A stretch of 64,000 nt of DNA from Nonlabens xiamenensis (GTDB taxonomy: Bacteria; Bacteroidota; Bacteroidia; Flavobacteriales; Flavobacteriaceae), in the NCBI RefSeq assembly GCF_003865345.1, contig NZ_RMVE01000005.1:248001-312000 (forward strand). The letters are read 5' to 3'. The notes under the pieces were generated by a model. The model worked only from the letters and a program-made list of their open reading frames with translations. It was not told where the DNA came from and did not search any database. This document shows positions 26,173 to 36,782 of this stretch, piece by piece. Every line of letters begins with the position of its first letter. The stretch's first letter is position 1. A program made the position numbers and the translations under genes.

Positions 26173-29100
26173 ATGAAGAAAATTACCCTATTCCTTTTTA
26201 TGTTTACCCTGATGCTTGCGTGGGCGCAGGATCCTGAAACCAATAGCCGAAACTGGTCAGTAACAAAACTGGCCAATGCTGATCAGTTGGTTTCTTACCC
26301 TAATGAAATTACATACGGTCCCGATGGTTGGTTGTGGATAACAGAACGTGCTTCCCACAACAATAATGAAAACAACAATGGTGAGCGTGTGGTAAGGGTC
26401 GATCCTACTAATGGTAATAAAACAGAAATGTTGGACCTGCACAATGATGTTTATAGTGCAGCAGGACAAGATGGGTTGATGGGTATGGCCATTCACCCTG
26501 ATTTATATGCCGATGTGACCACCACCACCAACAATTATGTTTATCTGGCCTACACTTATGATGATGCACCGGGTGGTAATGTAGCCAGAAAGCTTCGTAT
26601 TGCGAGATATACCTATGACAACGCAAATAATAACTTGGATCCCAACTCTGAGTTTGTGTTGATTGACAATATAGATGGAAGTAACGATCATAATTCTGGT
26701 CGTATGAAAATAGGGCCAGACCTAAAAATCTATTACACGGTAGGAGATTTAGGTTGGAACCAATTTGCCAACAAATGTCAGCGTATCCAGGCCCAGGCAC
26801 TTCCCACTCAAAATGATGTGAATAACCAAAATTGGTATTCGTATAAAGGCAAAATTTTAAGAATGAATCTGGATGGATCCATTCCCGCAGATAATCCAGT
26901 ATTTTATCCATTTACCGTAACGGATGCCAACCCAATACCGGACAACGCGGATACCAATCGCCCTGATAATGAAAAGGTACGTAGTCATATTTATACCTAC
27001 GGGCATAGAAATGCTCAGGGTATCATATTTGATTCTGCCGGAAAACTATATTCTTCTGAACACGGTGACCGAGTGGATGATGAAGTAAATATTATTACTC
27101 CAGGAAAAAATTATGGATGGCCGCTTATTGTGGGACAACGTGATGCCCAGGCTTACAGTTACTGTATTAAGGCTTCGGACCCAAATGGTTGTACGACCGG
27201 CAGCAATGAATGTCCAGCGGGTTCTACCATACATCAGGAAGATGCTTTTCCAGAACCAGTTGATTTTCAAGGCCCCATTGCCACTTACGTAGACTTACCT
27301 GCCAGTGTGCCTACGGGTGACTTTTTAACTTGGCCTACAGTGGCTCCCTCCAGTATTGATGTTTATGAATCCGGTATCATTCCTTGGAATAAAAACATCA
27401 TTGTCCCAACCTTGAAAAAAGGAACATTATACCGTTACGAACTGAGCACAGATGGGAACTCTGTGGCCAGTGAGTTGATCGAATTTCATTCGTCCAATGA
27501 CCGGTATAGAGATGTGGCATTTTCACCAGATGGAAGTACAATTTATGCGGTAACAGACAGTGGAGGATCTACCTCTGGTCCATCAGGAACCACAAACGTA
27601 GGTGTGAGCAATCCAGGAGCTGTATTTAAAATTGAATACCAAAGTTTCCCAGAACCATCTAATCAAGTTACCGCTTTTACCGCTACTGGTGGCGCAGCCT
27701 CAGTAAACTTGAGCTGGACCGATGCCAGTGGAACCAATCAAGCAGATGGTTATTTGATCGCCGTCAGCACAACTCCAGGGAATTTCCCTACTTTGATTGA
27801 TGGAACATCACTGTCAGACGACCTCGATTTGACGGACGGGAATGGGGTGATCAATATCAAAAACGGAGTGGAAAGCTATTTGCTTCAGAACCTAGATGAA
27901 GCTACCACCTATTATTTTGAAATTACGGCTTATGCCAACTTTGGTACTGATGTAGATTATTTGACTGGTACTCCAGCTCCTCAGGCTAACGCAGTTACTG
28001 AAGAGTCGCCAAAACTGTTCATCACAGAAGTGGTCAGCACTGGTGCAACTGCAGACCGTGCTTTTGTTGAAATCTATAACTTTGGTTCCCAGCCATTGGA
28101 TTTGGCTGCCAACAACATTTATTTGGGGAGAGAACGTGCAGGCGGAAACCAATTTGATGTGGCCTTGACCGGAACAATCCAGCCAGGACAATATTTTGTT
28201 GCCGGGCGCAGTAATGCCCAGTTCAGTTCTGTATATGGAATGAATCCAGATGCCGAAGGGACGGATGATCTTTTTGGAGGAGATGGTGATGATCCATACA
28301 TATTGACCGTAGGCAGTTTTGTGTCTGGCGGTCACCTTACGCTGGATATTTATGGAGAGATAGGTGTAGATGGGACGGGAGAAGCCTGGGAATATACTGA
28401 TTCCAGAGCGGTACGCCGCAGGGAGGTAAGCCAGGGCAATGTGGTTTGGACTGCATCAGAATGGGATATCATAACTATTGCAGCTGCTGCTGAAACCACA
28501 CCCAAAACTCCGGAAACTTATTCTTTTGTATATGATGCCGGAAACTGGTCTCCTTTTGATCCCAATGGTTTGAGTTTGCTGGTGGATAATGCACAAGTGA
28601 TGAACGGAACAGCGACATTGACTGGTGCCATGGAAATCAATGACCTAACTATTGACGCCGGAGCTACCTTGAACTTTGCAGGTCAACAAATGACCTTGGC
28701 AGGGAACTTGACCAATAACGGTGATATCCAGGCATTGGATGCCATACTCGTGGTGGATGGAGTTACTGCACAAAACTTATCTGGTAACGATTTTGGGTTG
28801 GCTACGCTTGAAGTACGTAATGCAGTTACGGTGAATTCAACGATCAGCTTATATGAGCTGCTTACTATAAGCGCCGACCTTAGCGTTGATCCAGCTCATA
28901 ATATTGTTCTGAAAAGTAATGATCAGGGCACCGCTTATATCTCTGAAATTTCGGCAGGTAATGTGACAGGTAATTTTAGGGTTGAGCAATATGTTCCTGC
29001 AAGGAGAGCATTTAGATTTTTGACTCCATCGGTCACCACTTCTGATTTTATTTCTGATAACTGGCAACAGGATACCCACATTACTGGATCGAATACAGGA

Positions 29101-30369
29101 GCCAATGGTTTTGATGCCACTGGAACAGGAAATGCCTCGATGTTTGGTTTTGACAACCTAAACGGAAACTGGACTGCCGTTGCCAACACGGATGCTACTA
29201 TTTTAGAAGCTGGTAAGGCCTACCGTCTGATGGTAAGGGGAGACCGCAGCATTAATGTGAATGATAATAATGCTACCCCAGTAGCTACAACGCTCAATGC
29301 AACTGGTACTATTCTTACCGGTCCTCAGATTGTTTCCAACTTGAGTAATACCGCCAGCGGATTCAACTTTGTTGGAAATCCGTATCAGGCACCGATTGAC
29401 ATGCAATTGGTATTGGCGGGTTCAACAAATCAAAATACTTCGTTTATCTATTTATGGGATCCAGCCTTGAACGCGAGAGGAGCCTATGTCACTGTTGATG
29501 TTACGGATAACACCTCCAATAATATAGGAAGTTTATTGAACAAATATGTGCAACCAGGAACTTCTTTCTTTACCCAGACGTTGACCGATGCTGCTGCTTC
29601 TATCGCTTTCGCGGAAGCGCATAAATCCACAGATCAAGGAATCCTAAATACAGCACGAACTGCTAGTGTTAGCTCATTGATTGTTTCTCTATATGAAGAC
29701 AGTGAGTTCCAAAACGGTAGTGGTCCTAGAGATGGTGTGGTAATGAAATATGGTGGACAGTATTCCAATGCCGTTACCGCAGAAGATGCGATAAAATTCA
29801 ACAATTTGGACGAGACCATGGCATTAGTCAATGGCACAGATCATTTGAGTATTGAAAAAAGACAACCACCTGCAGATGGTGAGAGTACAGGATTAAACTT
29901 TGTGCGTTACCGCGGTATGCAGTACGTGTTACAGCTTCAATTGAACCAATTGGGTATTGGAGCACAACTATACGATGCACATACACAAAACTATACCCAA
30001 CTCAATGAAGGTGTTAACAATTACTCATTTACTGTAGATCCACAGCAGGCAGGAAGCAACGATCCTGAGCGTTTTAGTATTCTTTATACCAATTCTACCT
30101 TGAGCGTAAATGAACCTGTAGTTAGTGGCTTTACATTGTATCCAAACCCTGTTGAGGATGGGGTGGTGCAATTAGGATTTGGTCAGCAAACTACCATACA
30201 ACGCATTGAACTATTCCACAGTTCCGGACAATTGATCGGAACGACCAAAGTTCAAAATGCAGTTGATTCATGGAGCTATCGTTTACCACAGGGTGTGGCT
30301 ACGGGGAATTACTTTATCAGAGTAGTCACTGACTTAGGAAGTGAAACCCAACAATTGATCGTCCGATAA
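26173..30369 (+). CDS. secreted PQQ-type sugar dehydrogenase-like protein with Fn3, lamin-tail and T9SS sorting domains
   Basis: Encodes 1398 residues from the ATG at 26173, which starts a clean signal peptide (MKKITLFLFMFTLMLAWAQ); an in-frame ATG at 26104 lies inside the preceding terminator. Residues ~20-460 are a glucose/sorbosone dehydrogenase (GSDH) beta-propeller: DHNSGRMKIGPDLKIYYTVG, GHRNAQGIIFD, SEHGDRVDDEVNIITPG, NYGWP. Then an Fn3-like domain (~496-600), a lamin-tail domain (~612-720, KLFITEVVSTGATADRAFVE), beta-helical stretches (~810-870) and a type IX sorting domain (~1310-1398, SGFTLYPNPVEDGVVQLGF). Such proteins oxidise sugars at the cell surface with PQQ; no PQQ biosynthesis genes are in the window. 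Confidence 0.9.
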   Translation: MKKITLFLFMFTLMLAWAQDPETNSRNWSVTKLANADQLVSYPNEITYGPDGWLWITERASHNNNENNNGERVVRVDPTNGNKTEMLDLHNDVYSAAGQDGLMGMAIHPDLYADVTTTTNNYVYLAYTYDDAPGGNVARKLRIARYTYDNANNNLDPNSEFVLIDNIDGSNDHNSGRMKIGPDLKIYYTVGDLGWNQFANKCQRIQAQALPTQNDVNNQNWYSYKGKILRMNLDGSIPADNPVFYPFTVTDANPIPDNADTNRPDNEKVRSHIYTYGHRNAQGIIFDSAGKLYSSEHGDRVDDEVNIITPGKNYGWPLIVGQRDAQAYSYCIKASDPNGCTTGSNECPAGSTIHQEDAFPEPVDFQGPIATYVDLPASVPTGDFLTWPTVAPSSIDVYESGIIPWNKNIIVPTLKKGTLYRYELSTDGNSVASELIEFHSSNDRYRDVAFSPDGSTIYAVTDSGGSTSGPSGTTNVGVSNPGAVFKIEYQSFPEPSNQVTAFTATGGAASVNLSWTDASGTNQADGYLIAVSTTPGNFPTLIDGTSLSDDLDLTDGNGVINIKNGVESYLLQNLDEATTYYFEITAYANFGTDVDYLTGTPAPQANAVTEESPKLFITEVVSTGATADRAFVEIYNFGSQPLDLAANNIYLGRERAGGNQFDVALTGTIQPGQYFVAGRSNAQFSSVYGMNPDAEGTDDLFGGDGDDPYILTVGSFVSGGHLTLDIYGEIGVDGTGEAWEYTDSRAVRRREVSQGNVVWTASEWDIITIAAAAETTPKTPETYSFVYDAGNWSPFDPNGLSLLVDNAQVMNGTATLTGAMEINDLTIDAGATLNFAGQQMTLAGNLTNNGDIQALDAILVVDGVTAQNLSGNDFGLATLEVRNAVTVNSTISLYELLTISADLSVDPAHNIVLKSNDQGTAYISEISAGNVTGNFRVEQYVPARRAFRFLTPSVTTSDFISDNWQQDTHITGSNTGANGFDATGTGNASMFGFDNLNGNWTAVANTDATILEAGKAYRLMVRGDRSINVNDNNATPVATTLNATGTILTGPQIVSNLSNTASGFNFVGNPYQAPIDMQLVLAGSTNQNTSFIYLWDPALNARGAYVTVDVTDNTSNNIGSLLNKYVQPGTSFFTQTLTDAAASIAFAEAHKSTDQGILNTARTASVSSLIVSLYEDSEFQNGSGPRDGVVMKYGGQYSNAVTAEDAIKFNNLDETMALVNGTDHLSIEKRQPPADGESTGLNFVRYRGMQYVLQLQLNQLGIGAQLYDAHTQNYTQLNEGVNNYSFTVDPQQAGSNDPERFSILYTNSTLSVNEPVVSGFTLYPNPVEDGVVQLGFGQQTTIQRIELFHSSGQLIGTTKVQNAVDSWSYRLPQGVATGNYFIRVVTDLGSETQQLIVR
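29604..29619. repeat. 16-bp iterated palindrome, copy 5 (one substitution)
   Basis: CGCTTTCGCGGAAGCG inside the sugar-dehydrogenase-like gene, read as AFAEA in a linker before the sorting domain. Confidence 0.85.
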
Positions 30370-30392
30370 GATTTAGCAATTGTTCTATTATA

Positions 30393-30419
30393 AAAACGGG
30401 TCCTCATGGGACCCGTTTT
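30393..30419. terminator. bidirectional intrinsic terminator
   Basis: AAAACGGGTCC (30393-30403) pairs perfectly with GGACCCGTTTT (30409-30419). T-runs on both sides serve the convergent sugar-dehydrogenase-like gene and gltD. Confidence 0.9.
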
Positions 30420-30431
30420 CTTTTAATGATT

Positions 30432-31904
30432 TTATCTTCTCGGCAAGTCGTCTTGCAGGTTCTTAAGCGGGAGTGATGATGAACCTGTCAGGTATTCATC
30501 TACATGGTGAGCCGCCTGTCGACCCTCAGAAATAGCCCAAACGATTAGCGATTGTCCTCTTCTCATATCTCCTGCGCTAAATATGCCTTCCATATTTGTC
30601 TTGTGATCGTTTACACTTGCTTTGACATTTCCTCTTGGGTCTTTTTGTAAGCCTAACTGATCGACCAGAGTAGCGTCAGGACCTGTAAAACCAAGGGCCA
30701 ATAAGGCCATATCACATTCCCAGGTTTTCTCAGTATGGGGAATTTCTTTGAGTTGTTTGCGGTTGCTTCCAGGTTGGTCTACCCATTCTACTTCACAAGT
30801 CACCAACCCTGTCAGATTGCCTTTATCATCCCCAATAAATTCTTTGGTGCTGATACCAAATACTCGGTCTACACCCTCCTGATGCGAACTGCTCGTGCGC
30901 AATCTCATAGGCCAATAGGGCCAGGGCTGATCTTCAGGGCGCTCCGTCCCCGGTCGGGATAGAATTTCAAAATTGTAAACACTTGCAGCACCTTGTCGGT
31001 TTGAGGTTCCTATACAGTCTGAACCAGTGTCACCTCCACCGATCACGATGACTTTTTTACCAGTGGCTTCAATCAATTCCTCCCAGGCTTTTTTACCATC
31101 TACTCGTTCATTGTTTTGCTTCAAGAAGTCCATGGCTTGATAAATCCCTTTAAGGTGGGATCCTTTGATGGGAATGGATCGGCGTTGCGTGGAGCCGCCA
31201 CAGAGTAGCAAGGCGTCGTGTTCTGTACGCAGTCTTTCTATACTGACGTTTTTACCGACGTGAGTATTTGTTTTAAAAACAATTCCTTCTTTTGTTAGAA
31301 TGTCTAGCCTTCTGTCAATGATGTCTTTTTGCAATTTAAAATCAGGGATGCCGTAGCGAAGTAAACCACCTATCTTTTCATCTCTCTCATATACGGTTAC
31401 TAAATGACCGGCCCGATTCAGCTGTTGTGCGGCCGCTAGACCAGCTGGTCCTGAACCAATAATTCCAACGGATTTGCCAGTCCGTTGGATAGGCGGCTCA
31501 GGCTGTATCCATCCCTCTTCAAAAGCTTTCTCGGCAATATTTTTTTCTATGTTCTCAATGCTGACGGGATCCTCATTGATGCCCAGCACACATGATTCTT
31601 CACAAGGGGCAGGACATAGTCTACCCGTAAATTCAGGGAAATTATTAGTGCGATGGAGAATTTGGGCAGCTTCTTTCCATTTTCCTCGGTACACCATATC
31701 GTTAAAGTCTGGAATCAAATTTCCCAGTGGGCATCCACTATGGCAAAACGGGATTCCACAATCCATACATCGACCGCCCTGCTTTTTGAGTTCGCTCTCC
31801 TCTAAGGGTACGGTAAATTCTTTATAATGTTGAAGTCTTTCTGCTACGGGTAAGTAGGACTCATCTTTTCTTTTATATTCCAAAAAGCCTGTTGTTTTTC
31901 CCAT
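30432..31904 (-). CDS. gltD: glutamate synthase (NADPH) small subunit
   Basis: Encodes 490 residues. GltD takes electrons from NAD(P)H through FAD to the large subunit, which makes glutamate from glutamine and 2-oxoglutarate. N-terminal cysteine motifs for 4Fe-4S clusters are visible (GGRCMDCGIPFCHSGCPLGN; GRLCPAPCEESCVLG). The FAD-binding motif is VGIIGSGPAGLAAAQQL and the NADPH-binding one VIVIGGGDTGSDCIG. It follows gltB by 18 bases on the same strand, the usual operon. Confidence 0.97.
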   Translation of the reverse strand: MGKTTGFLEYKRKDESYLPVAERLQHYKEFTVPLEESELKKQGGRCMDCGIPFCHSGCPLGNLIPDFNDMVYRGKWKEAAQILHRTNNFPEFTGRLCPAPCEESCVLGINEDPVSIENIEKNIAEKAFEEGWIQPEPPIQRTGKSVGIIGSGPAGLAAAQQLNRAGHLVTVYERDEKIGGLLRYGIPDFKLQKDIIDRRLDILTKEGIVFKTNTHVGKNVSIERLRTEHDALLLCGGSTQRRSIPIKGSHLKGIYQAMDFLKQNNERVDGKKAWEELIEATGKKVIVIGGGDTGSDCIGTSNRQGAASVYNFEILSRPGTERPEDQPWPYWPMRLRTSSSHQEGVDRVFGISTKEFIGDDKGNLTGLVTCEVEWVDQPGSNRKQLKEIPHTEKTWECDMALLALGFTGPDATLVDQLGLQKDPRGNVKASVNDHKTNMEGIFSAGDMRRGQSLIVWAISEGRQAAHHVDEYLTGSSSLPLKNLQDDLPRR

Positions 31905-31922
31905 TTCTGTTTTGATTTTGGA

Positions 31923-34900
31923 TTATACGGTTTGTTCTTCAGCTAGTTTTAACAAAGCTTGTCGGTATTCTTCTGGTAAAACTTTGATAAAATGATGGAC
32001 TTCACGTTCCCAATTTTCCAGTAAGCGTTGCGCCAATTTACTGTAGGTAGCGTTATAATGTTCTTCCACCATTTCTTTTAATAATTGCAAGTCTTCTTCT
32101 TGCTGAACTGGGCCAAAATTGAGCCCTTCGCTATTTGACTTGCGTTGTAATTCAGAGGAAGGGTCATATACATAAGCTATACCACCACTCATCCCTGCGC
32201 CGAAATTGCGACCAACACTACCTAAGATAACAACTGTGCCTCCAGTCATATATTCACATCCATGATCACCAATTCCTTCTACCACAGCCTGTGCTCCTGA
32301 ATTACGCACACAAAAGCGCTCGCCAGCCTTACCGTTGATAAAGGCTTTTCCGCTGGTAGCACCATATAAGGCAACGTTACCTATAATAACATTTTCCTCT
32401 GGAACAAAAGTGGATTCCATAGGAACCTTAACAATGATTTTGGCTCCAGATAAACCTTTACCTAAATAATCATTAGTATTTCCTGAAACACTTAAGGTCA
32501 ATCCCTTGGCTGCAAAAGCTCCAAAACTTTGTCCAGCACTACCGGTGAAATTCAATTTAAGCGTGTTCTCAGGTAAACCATTCGCGCCATAAATTTTAGA
32601 GATTTCATTGCTTAGTATGGTACCTACTGCACGATCCTCATTGGTGATTTTAAAGTCGAGACTGGTCTTTTCTTTTCTAAAGAGCGCTGGATGTGCTTTG
32701 GAAATTATTTTAAAGTCCAGGGATTTTTCAAGATCGTGATTTTGCTTGGTTGTGTTTCTTATGGATACGCCTTGAGGTGCCTTGACTTGATGAAGGATGG
32801 GACTCAAATCCAATCCCATCGCTTTGTATTGCTTGATGCTTTGGCTGCGATCCAGCTTTTGTACCTGACCAATCATCTCGTCCATAGTCCTGAAACCTAA
32901 TTGTGCCATGATCTCACGAACTTCTTGCGCCACGAAGTACATAAAGTTGACTACATGTTCGGGCTTACCTTTGAATTTTTTACGTAATTCAGGGTTTTGG
33001 GTAGCTATACCTACTGGACAAGTATTCAAATGACACACTCGCATCATGATACACCCAGAAGCTACCAGAGGCGCCGTTGCAAAACCAAATTCTTCTGCTC
33101 CCAACAAGGCAGCCACTGCGACATCTCTTCCTGTTTTGAGTTGACCATCACATTCAAGGACCACGCGATCCCTTAAATCGTTCATGACTAAAGTTTGCTG
33201 GGCTTCTGCCAGACCAAGTTCCCAGGGCAAACCTGTATGTTTTAAACTGGTTAGTGGAGCGGCTCCAGTACCTCCATCATGTCCTGAAATCAAGATGACA
33301 TCGGCTTTGGCTTTGGCGACCCCAGCGGCCACCGTTCCTACACCTACTTCTGATACCAACTTGACGTTGATACGCGCCTCTCTATTGGCAGATTTCAAAT
33401 CATAGATCAACTGTGACAAGTCTTCTATACTGTAGATGTCGTGATGCGGTGGGGGAGAGATCAAACCAACATAAGGAGTTGAGTTTCGTGTCTTGGCAAT
33501 TTCCGGATTTACTTTCGGTCCTGGAAGGTGTCCGCCTTCACCCGGCTTGGCGCCTTGGGCCATTTTTATTTGTATTTCGGAGGCATTGGTCAGATAATTG
33601 GAGGTCACCCCAAATCGGCCAGAGGCAACTTGTTTGATCGAACTGTTTTTCCAGTCTCCGTTAACATCCTTATAAAAACGTTGCTGATTCTCACCACCTT
33701 CTCCAGAATTACTCTTCCCGCCGATTCTATTCATAGCGATGGCGAGATTTTCATGGGCTTCTTGGGAGATCGATCCATACGACATTGCACCGGTTTTAAA
33801 TCTTTTAACAATTTCGGTCCAGGGTTCTACCTCCTCAATATCGATGGGGTCAAAATTGGTAAATTCAAACAATCCTCTGATGGTCATGAGTTGCTTTTGC
33901 TGCTCATTAACCATTTGCGCATACTCTTTATAAACTACAGGTTTATTGGAACGCACGGACTCCTGTAATTTGGCAATACTCAAAGGGTTAAAGAGGTGAC
34001 CAGCACCATTTCTCCTCCAGCGATACTCACCGCCTATTTCGAGATCCATGGCAGAGGGTTCAGTAGCAGCGATACTCGAATCTTCTTTTACATTTGTTGG
34101 TGGTGTCGCTTTCGCGAAAGCTTTATGGTATCTCTTGTTGATATCTTGCTCTATTTCATGAAGACCTATGCCTTCAAGTCTAGTGACCGTTCGAGGGAAA
34201 TACTTGTCCACCACTTTGGAATTGATACCTATACATTCAAACAATTGCGAACTTCGGTAGGAGTTTAAGGTAGAGATACCGATTTTATTCATGACTTTTA
34301 GCACACCTTTTCCAATTGCGGCATTAAAGTTTTGAATGGCGGATTCCACCTCGTCAACCTCCAGATCACTAAAGCGTTCTTCAATGATTTCGTTGACCAT
34401 GTAAGGGTTGATAGCGCTAGCTCCGTAGCCAAATAATAAAGCAAAATGATGTACCTCCCTAGGTTCTGCGCTCTCAATAATGATACTGAATTGAGATCGT
34501 TTTCCTAATTTGAGCAGTCCGTTGCTGACATAAGAGCAGGCCAGCAATGCTGGAATAGGTGCCATATTTCTATTGGCTTCTCTGTCGGTGAGAATGATGA
34601 TGTTAGTTCCTGCATCCACAGCTTTTGCCGCTTCAGTAAGTAAGCTATCTAATGCATTTTCCAATCCGTTATGTCCTTTATCAATTGGATAGACCATTGA
34701 TACGGTTGAAATGTTGAAGTGGGGATGATCAAAATTCTTGATCTTGTCCAGGTCCTGCTTTGAAATGACAGGGTTTTGAATCTTCAGCTTGCGACAATGC
34801 TCAGGAAGCATTTTAAATATATTATGATCGCTACCTAAGGTCAGACTGATGTCAGTAATTAATTTTTCCCGGATTCCATCTAGAGGCGGATTGGTCACTT

Positions 34901-36458
34901 GGGCAAATAGCTGTTTGAAGTAATTATAAACGAGCTGGGTTCGGTCTGAAATGGCTGCGATCGGTGCATCATTTCCCATTGATCCTATAGGTTCCTTTCC
35001 TTGTTGAGCCATAGGTAGAATGATACGATCAATTTCTTCCTGCGTATAGCCAAACATCATCTGACGGGCGATCAGTGATTCCTGATTGTAAAAAACCGGA
35101 CACTCATTATAAGGGATATTCTTTAAATGAACCATGTTTTCCTCAAGCCATTCCTGGTAAGGATGCCCAGCGGCAATTCTGTTTTTTATTTCTTCATCGT
35201 TCACAATTCGTCCTTCAACCATGTCCACGAGAAACATTTTACCTGGTTCTAATCGGCCGTGAAACTCTACATCCGCAGGGTCGATTTCTACGACACCGGT
35301 TTCAGAAGACATGATAACATAGCCCTTTTTTGTCACCGTATAGCGCGAGGGTCGTAGTCCATTTCTGTCGAGAACAGCGCCTATATAATCCCCATCCGTA
35401 AACGGAATAGATGCAGGTCCATCCCATGGTTCCATCAAACAACTGTTGTATTCGTAAAAAGCTTTCTTTGCCGCTGTCATGTCTGAATTCTTTTCCCAGG
35501 CTTCGGGCACCAGCATCATCATCACCTCAGGCAAACTACGACCTGTCATCAATAAGAGTTCGACTACCATATCCATGCTAGCAGAATCTGACTTGTGAGG
35601 TAAAACGATAGGCAACACCTTTTTAAGGTCATCACCCAACCAATCGCTTTGCATCAACTCTTCCCGAGAATACATTCTGGCTACATTACCTCTCAACGTG
35701 TTGATTTCTCCATTATGACACATATACCTGAAGGGTTGTGCGAGGTCCCAAGTAGGGAAGGTATTGGTTGAAAAACGCTGGTGGACTAGAGCCAGACGAG
35801 TCACCAAACGGTCATCCAGCAAGTCTCTATAAAATAGTTTAATATCTTTAGGTCTGAGCAGACCTTTATATATAATGACCTTGGTAGAAAAGCTAGGCAG
35901 GTAAAAAAATGAGCTTTCAGAGAGTTTGGAAGAATAAATCAAGTGCTCGGCGCTCTTTCTGGCCATAAATAACTTACGATCAAAATCGATTTGATTTTTA
36001 TGTACATCGGGGCCGGTCACAAAGATTTGTTTCACAAAGGGTTGGGAAACTTTGGCAATGTCACCTAACACGGATTCATCTATAGGTACATCACGCCATC
36101 CCAAGAGTTCGATTCCTTGAAGTTGTAATTGTTCTTCAAAGACTTGAATGCAATATTTGCGCTGGTTTTCTTTGAGCGGCAGAAATACATTACTAACGGC
36201 ATAAGCTCCAGCTTCAGGTAGGTCAAATTCGCACTTGCTTTGAAAAAAGCTGTGAGGAATATCAATTAGAATCCCGGCACCATCTCCAGTGCGTCCATCG
36301 GCGCTCACGGCGCCTCTATGTTCCAGTTTTTCTAATATCTGGAGCGCTTTGTGAATGATATCATTGGACTTGACACCGTTGAGGCTACATATGAAACCTG
36401 CACCGCAGTTGTCATGTTCAAATTCTGGTAAGTAAAGACCCTGTTTTTTTAATGTCAT
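31923..36458 (-). CDS. gltB: glutamate synthase large subunit
   Basis: Encodes 1511 residues, full length. The mature amidotransferase nucleophile is Cys18 (HDNCGAGF), preceded by a 17-residue propeptide, as is normal. The central and FMN domains are complete (SNSGEGGENQQRF; SGHDGGTGAAPLTSLKHTG), and the 3Fe-4S cysteines are in CIMMRVCHLNTCPVG (about residue 1134). A GXGXG beta-helix domain closes the protein. Mid-protein, a copy of the iterated palindrome encodes KAFAKAT in a linker just before the central domain. The promoter at 36499-36529 serves gltBD. Confidence 0.98.
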   Translation of the reverse strand: MTLKKQGLYLPEFEHDNCGAGFICSLNGVKSNDIIHKALQILEKLEHRGAVSADGRTGDGAGILIDIPHSFFQSKCEFDLPEAGAYAVSNVFLPLKENQRKYCIQVFEEQLQLQGIELLGWRDVPIDESVLGDIAKVSQPFVKQIFVTGPDVHKNQIDFDRKLFMARKSAEHLIYSSKLSESSFFYLPSFSTKVIIYKGLLRPKDIKLFYRDLLDDRLVTRLALVHQRFSTNTFPTWDLAQPFRYMCHNGEINTLRGNVARMYSREELMQSDWLGDDLKKVLPIVLPHKSDSASMDMVVELLLMTGRSLPEVMMMLVPEAWEKNSDMTAAKKAFYEYNSCLMEPWDGPASIPFTDGDYIGAVLDRNGLRPSRYTVTKKGYVIMSSETGVVEIDPADVEFHGRLEPGKMFLVDMVEGRIVNDEEIKNRIAAGHPYQEWLEENMVHLKNIPYNECPVFYNQESLIARQMMFGYTQEEIDRIILPMAQQGKEPIGSMGNDAPIAAISDRTQLVYNYFKQLFAQVTNPPLDGIREKLITDISLTLGSDHNIFKMLPEHCRKLKIQNPVISKQDLDKIKNFDHPHFNISTVSMVYPIDKGHNGLENALDSLLTEAAKAVDAGTNIIILTDREANRNMAPIPALLACSYVSNGLLKLGKRSQFSIIIESAEPREVHHFALLFGYGASAINPYMVNEIIEERFSDLEVDEVESAIQNFNAAIGKGVLKVMNKIGISTLNSYRSSQLFECIGINSKVVDKYFPRTVTRLEGIGLHEIEQDINKRYHKAFAKATPPTNVKEDSSIAATEPSAMDLEIGGEYRWRRNGAGHLFNPLSIAKLQESVRSNKPVVYKEYAQMVNEQQKQLMTIRGLFEFTNFDPIDIEEVEPWTEIVKRFKTGAMSYGSISQEAHENLAIAMNRIGGKSNSGEGGENQQRFYKDVNGDWKNSSIKQVASGRFGVTSNYLTNASEIQIKMAQGAKPGEGGHLPGPKVNPEIAKTRNSTPYVGLISPPPHHDIYSIEDLSQLIYDLKSANREARINVKLVSEVGVGTVAAGVAKAKADVILISGHDGGTGAAPLTSLKHTGLPWELGLAEAQQTLVMNDLRDRVVLECDGQLKTGRDVAVAALLGAEEFGFATAPLVASGCIMMRVCHLNTCPVGIATQNPELRKKFKGKPEHVVNFMYFVAQEVREIMAQLGFRTMDEMIGQVQKLDRSQSIKQYKAMGLDLSPILHQVKAPQGVSIRNTTKQNHDLEKSLDFKIISKAHPALFRKEKTSLDFKITNEDRAVGTILSNEISKIYGANGLPENTLKLNFTGSAGQSFGAFAAKGLTLSVSGNTNDYLGKGLSGAKIIVKVPMESTFVPEENVIIGNVALYGATSGKAFINGKAGERFCVRNSGAQAVVEGIGDHGCEYMTGGTVVILGSVGRNFGAGMSGGIAYVYDPSSELQRKSNSEGLNFGPVQQEEDLQLLKEMVEEHYNATYSKLAQRLLENWEREVHHFIKVLPEEYRQALLKLAEEQTV
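34107..34122. repeat. 16-bp iterated palindrome, copy 6 (one substitution)
   Basis: CGCTTTCGCGAAAGCT inside gltB, read on the minus strand as AFAKA in an interdomain linker. Confidence 0.85.
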
Positions 36459-36498
36459 GGCAGCATGATTTAGGATATAATAATGGCTTGGTTTGTAC

Positions 36499-36529
36499 TA
36501 AATATACTTTTCTATTATTCCCATTCCAA
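36499..36529 (-). promoter_or_regulatory. promoter of gltBD
   Basis: On the minus strand TTG (plus CAA 36527-36529), a 20-base spacer, then TATATTTA (plus 36499-36506). Predicted start near 36492, 34 bases before the gltB ATG. Confidence 0.6.
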
Positions 36530-36782
36530 ATGCGCGGATCATTTTTACGAGTATCCAATTTTAATGTGGTTATCATTGCCAGATTCTGAAAATACACGAT
36601 CTCAATTGCGAAATTCAAAACAATCAGAAATGTTAATAATGCAATAAAATGAATTTTTCCTTCAATATAATCATGAAAAAAAGCCTTTTCTACTGACTAA
36701 ACAACCAAATTTTCCTCGATGAACTGATAATCTCGTATTCTAAATGTTAAGTTAAAATTAAAAAAAGCATATATTTTTTACA

